From Medicago truncatula (lineage: Eukaryota; Streptophyta; Magnoliopsida; Fabales; Fabaceae), in assembly GCF_003473485.1 (NCBI RefSeq), contig NC_053044.1, positions 53,360,091 to 53,424,090 of the forward strand: a DNA stretch of 64,000 nucleotides. Direction: 5' to 3'. Each line of letters opens with the position of its first letter. The first letter of the stretch is position 1. The position numbers and the translations under genes were made by a program. Under the pieces are notes generated by a model. That model was not told the origin of the DNA. It did no database searches and was given only the letters and a program-made list of their open reading frames with translations. Positions 61,101 through 64,000 of this stretch are shown here, piece after piece.

Positions 61101-62347
61101 TAATAGTTAAATTAAGAGATCACAATGACTAATCAAACCCACAACTCTTACCCTAACAACAAAAATCTTATATGGAAAGTAAAGTACTTGGATAAATGTT
61201 AATTGATTAATCAAGATATTCACTACGTGATTTGTATTTTATTTATTTTATCGTTATTATTAAAAAAATTAATTTATAAGTTTAATATAGATAACAAATT
61301 ACAACTATTTTTTAAACACATTGAAATGAAAATAACATAATACTATATTAATTAAATAAACTCAAGAATAAAAATATAAAAAAAATTCTTAAAAATACAA
61401 AAACTCAAACTTGATAATGAGTAAATGTTTTGTTTATTTTTATGTTCATTTAGCTTAACCCATTCAACAATAATGTACACATTTTGGTCACCAAAATAAC
61501 CAAAACTTGACATTTTTTTTATTTATTCAATATTTAATCTATATTGAATAAACCTAACATGTTATATTTTGCTTATAATAGTGATTAAACTGTCTATTTA
61601 TTACCAAATTTATTCATATTCTAAATTTTTGATGAAAATAAAAAAGTCAATTACTAAATTTTGTCCAATTATCAAAATTTCCGAAAAAAATTCTAATTAC
61701 AAAATTTTTATCCAATTATTAAATATTCTAAGTTTTCGAAAAAAAAAATCCAATTCTCTAAATTTTCTCAATTTACTTCAACAACTTATATTAAATTTTT
61801 ATTCTTTTTCGATTTAATGTATCTTTAATTTATAATTATTATTTATTGTATATTTAATTTATAAATATGATTTAGTATATTTAATTTATATCATGATTTA
61901 CGGAAAGGGAGTTCATTTGGTATATTTAATTTATATTATTCTAAATTTTTATTCTTGAACGTTTTCTTAATTCTCTTATTATTCTTTTTATTCTTATGGG
62001 CCTCATTTTTTACTACAACATAAGCATCAGGTGGGACCCACGTTTTGAATACTTAAGCCCAATCCAAACATTTGCAAAAAAACCCATTAAAATATTCCGG
62101 TTTATTCTCCAGGTGGGACCCGCGTGTACTGTTCCAACAAAGCATCAGCAGGTCACCCATGTCTTTATCTCTCCGGATCTCAACCGTCGGCATTAAAATA
62201 ATAATAAATAAACGGTCTAGATTTAATTTAGGAACAATTTTGCACAACTTGTGCATGGTGCACAAATTCTTTTTTTGTGCATACCAAATGCCACCAAGAT
62301 TATCCCCTACGAAGAAGGATGGAGACATTTGTTTTTCAATGCATGTG
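61101..62347. other. Very AT-rich DNA between LTR fossils
   Basis: No gene is seen. At 62027-62205 there are GTGGGACCC motifs and 'CTCCGGATCTCAACCGTCGG', which again resemble parts of legume LTRs. The rest is low-complexity. Confidence 0.4.
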
Positions 62348-63080
62348 TCATACCCTAATTTTTGACCTAAGGCCCCACTGACACGTGTCACTTGACCCTG
62401 ATCGAACTTTAACATTTCAAGAAAAATTCGGCAGAGAGGTATTTTAAAATACATCATCTTTGTACCAATTCCGGCCATCTTCTCACTTTATTTATTGTTA
62501 GTCTTTTTATTTCTTGGTTTCCATCTTTTTATATTTTATTTAGTCTTGATTTTATTTTATCTTTTTTTATTTTTTAGTTCAAATCACTTCTACTAGTTTT
62601 TTTTTATAACCTTTTTTTAATATGTACAAAAATATGTCCATGAGGTCCAAAGTTGTTTTAAGCAGCGCCTCAATTACAGGCTTCAAGCTCAAAGTCAGAT
62701 CTTTCCTTTCTCAACACCAAACGCGTACCACACCATCATGCCATTCAAGCTGTTCAATTCACCATTCAATTCCAATTCAAAGCTCATTAAACTGTTTCTT
62801 ATTTCATCAACCTCAGATTCTTTAAAAAGAGGCCGATTTCACACTAACAAGGGGGCCGAAATTCATAGAGCGAGAGAACCAAAAGTTCTTCAAATGTTTC
62901 TTGGGATTATCTAATGATTGGTTTGAGAGAAGTGATGAGAGAGTATAGGAGTTAGAAATTAAGAGTGTTGTGATTTGACTTTGAGTTTGAGATGAGAACA
63001 TGAAAATGGAGATTGGAGAAACTAGGGTTTGAGACTTTAATTTGGTACTGAACGTGTGTTGGTGGTGGAAACGGCGCAAT
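62348..63080 (+). mobile_element. Ogre-like LTR fragment (start of LTR)
   Basis: The segment begins TGTCATACCCTAATTTTTGA, followed by a GACACGTGTCACTTGACC stretch and 'AAAAATTCGGCAGAGAGG', which I recognise as the 5' start of Ogre-type LTRs in legumes. The right limit is unclear. No coding region is present and it is an incomplete fossil. Confidence 0.55.
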
Positions 63081-63334
63081 AACAGTAAAATTATATATAT
63101 ACTAAGGTTATTTTATGTCCATATGTGGTCGGGTTCGGCTAGAGGTTTGAGTTTTATTAAAATTGGGCTCCACCGTATATACCCACATGGACCTTAATAT
63201 GTTCACCCGTGGACCCGCTCCAACCGTATGTATCCGACTGTAGCCCAAATCATGCCTTCGGTTTCTACAGGTTCGGTCAAGTATGGTTGTTGTACTAAAC
63301 CTTAGGAGGGTTTTTACCTTGATGAACTAATTGA

Positions 63335-63485
63335 AGGAGACACAGAATTCACGATCCATGAATGAACAAGGTTGTTGCATCGGTTCCAATGGCGGAATAA
63401 GGGATCAAAATCATCAACGATTGGATTAATAGTTCCATCAACGAATTCATACTTCATTTTGCCTCCCAATGCTCTACGCATTGAT
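63335..63485 (-). mobile_element. Copia gag-region fossil
   Basis: On the minus strand the segment encodes SMRRALGGKMKYEFVDGTIN and NPIVDDFDPLFRHWNRCNNL, matching the N-terminal gag (UBN2/Retrotran_gag) motif of Ty1/copia elements (M..AL..K.K..F.DG.I...W.RCN.LV.SW). It is a partial fossil that is cut off exactly where the next LTR begins, so the LTR element seems to have inserted into it. Confidence 0.65.
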
Positions 63486-64000
63486 TGTAACGCCCCAATT
63501 TTATTTATTTATTATTGGTTGATTTAAAGTCTTTTTATATATGATTTTATATTATCATGTTGATTAAGTGGTGTGTAGCTATTTATTAAGTAGTGTTATT
63601 TTATTATTTTATTAGAATAAGTCTTGATAATATAATAAGATTTGAAAATAAAATAATATTGAGATGAGGGGCTGTTTTGAGAATTTAGAGACTTTAGTGG
63701 AATAAGTGGAAATAAGATAAAGAGGGTTGATGAAATAAATAGGAGAAAATATGTCAGAATAGTTGGCATGTGAAACAAGTTGCTTTGGAGAAAAGAGAGA
63801 AAACCAGAGAAGAGAAGAACCAAGAGGAAAGGCTGCTGATCCATTTTGATTAAGGTAAGAGTGGGACTAACCTTCACTAATTCTAAGTGTATGATTCTGA
63901 AAATTGAATTTAACAGGTTGTAGCTTGTAGTTTTGAGAATTTGGGAATTAGGTTTATAAGTTGTAATTGGTTGATTTAATAGTAGCTAATTCATTGAATT
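63486..64000 (+). mobile_element. Gypsy-type LTR, start only
   Basis: TGTAACGCCCCAATTTTATT is the classic 5' border of many plant Ty3/gypsy (chromovirus-type) LTRs. The following 500 bases are AT-rich LTR-like sequence with an ORF-free 'GAGAGAAAACCAGAGAAGAG' stretch, and they run off the right edge. Only part of one LTR is inside the window, so completeness cannot be judged. Confidence 0.6.

Noticed and set aside
62053-62478. 141-residue minus-strand frame
   Set aside because: It spans LTR-like repeat sequence and shows no family resemblance.
1-64000. CRISPR arrays, bacterial operons, prophage or toxin systems
   Set aside because: The window is plant nuclear DNA; no regularly spaced repeats or prokaryotic gene arrangement is present.

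Overview
The window is plant nuclear DNA: AT-rich, with spliced genes (GT/AG introns), a nuclear-type tRNA gene, an inserted plastid fragment and many small DNA transposons. Plastid-targeted proteins, legume-style inverted-repeat elements and Ogre-like LTR sequence suggest a papilionoid legume of the Medicago/Trifolium/pea type. That assignment is an inference from recognition, not from a search.

Layout. 1-140: 3' end of a RING E3 ligase gene. 141-4090: AT-rich spacer with a complete non-autonomous hAT element and a tRNA-derived SINE. 4094-10081 (+): a TFS2M/SPOC transcription-elongation-type protein. 10779-12582 (-): a type II (DNAJB/Sis1-like) J-protein. 13004-13076: tRNA-Arg(UCU). About 14690-15250: a nuclear copy of plastid rps11 plus the first codons of rpoA, just upstream of a ten-exon PsbP-domain lumen protein gene (15485-19324, +). 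19869 to about 22.6 kb: a Helitron on the minus strand carrying a broken piece of a pectin-methyltransferase-like (PMT) gene. 22767-24092 (+): an intronless PPR gene. 24280 to about 26320: a degenerate partial copy of the PsbP-domain gene and its 3' flank. 25783-40015 (-): a 23-exon TIC236/EMB2410 (TamB/DUF490) gene. 42274-44284 and 50853-53615 (both -): a tandem pair of Lys/Glu-rich proteins of unknown function. Between and after them lie several TIR elements, including a possible Pack-MULE. 54723-57784 (+): a FAR1/FHY3-family gene with a frameshift and two stops. 59.6-64.0 kb: a MITE followed by LTR-retrotransposon fossils (Ogre-like, copia gag, and a gypsy-type LTR running off the window).

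Functional context. The genes do not form an operon. Three link to the chloroplast: the PsbP-domain thylakoid lumen protein, TIC236 (the envelope import bridge) and the rps11 plastid-DNA insertion. The order SPOC / DnaJ / PsbP-domain / TIC236 / Lys-Glu-rich protein matches pieces of several Arabidopsis segments as I remember them, so this looks like an ancestral block with transposons accumulated in its gaps. I found no clearly undescribed biological system. The most unusual observations are the tandem gene pair with a nearly identical first exon beside diverged later exons, the Helitron and Pack-MULE gene captures, and the open nuclear rps11 copy in the promoter region of a plastid-protein gene.
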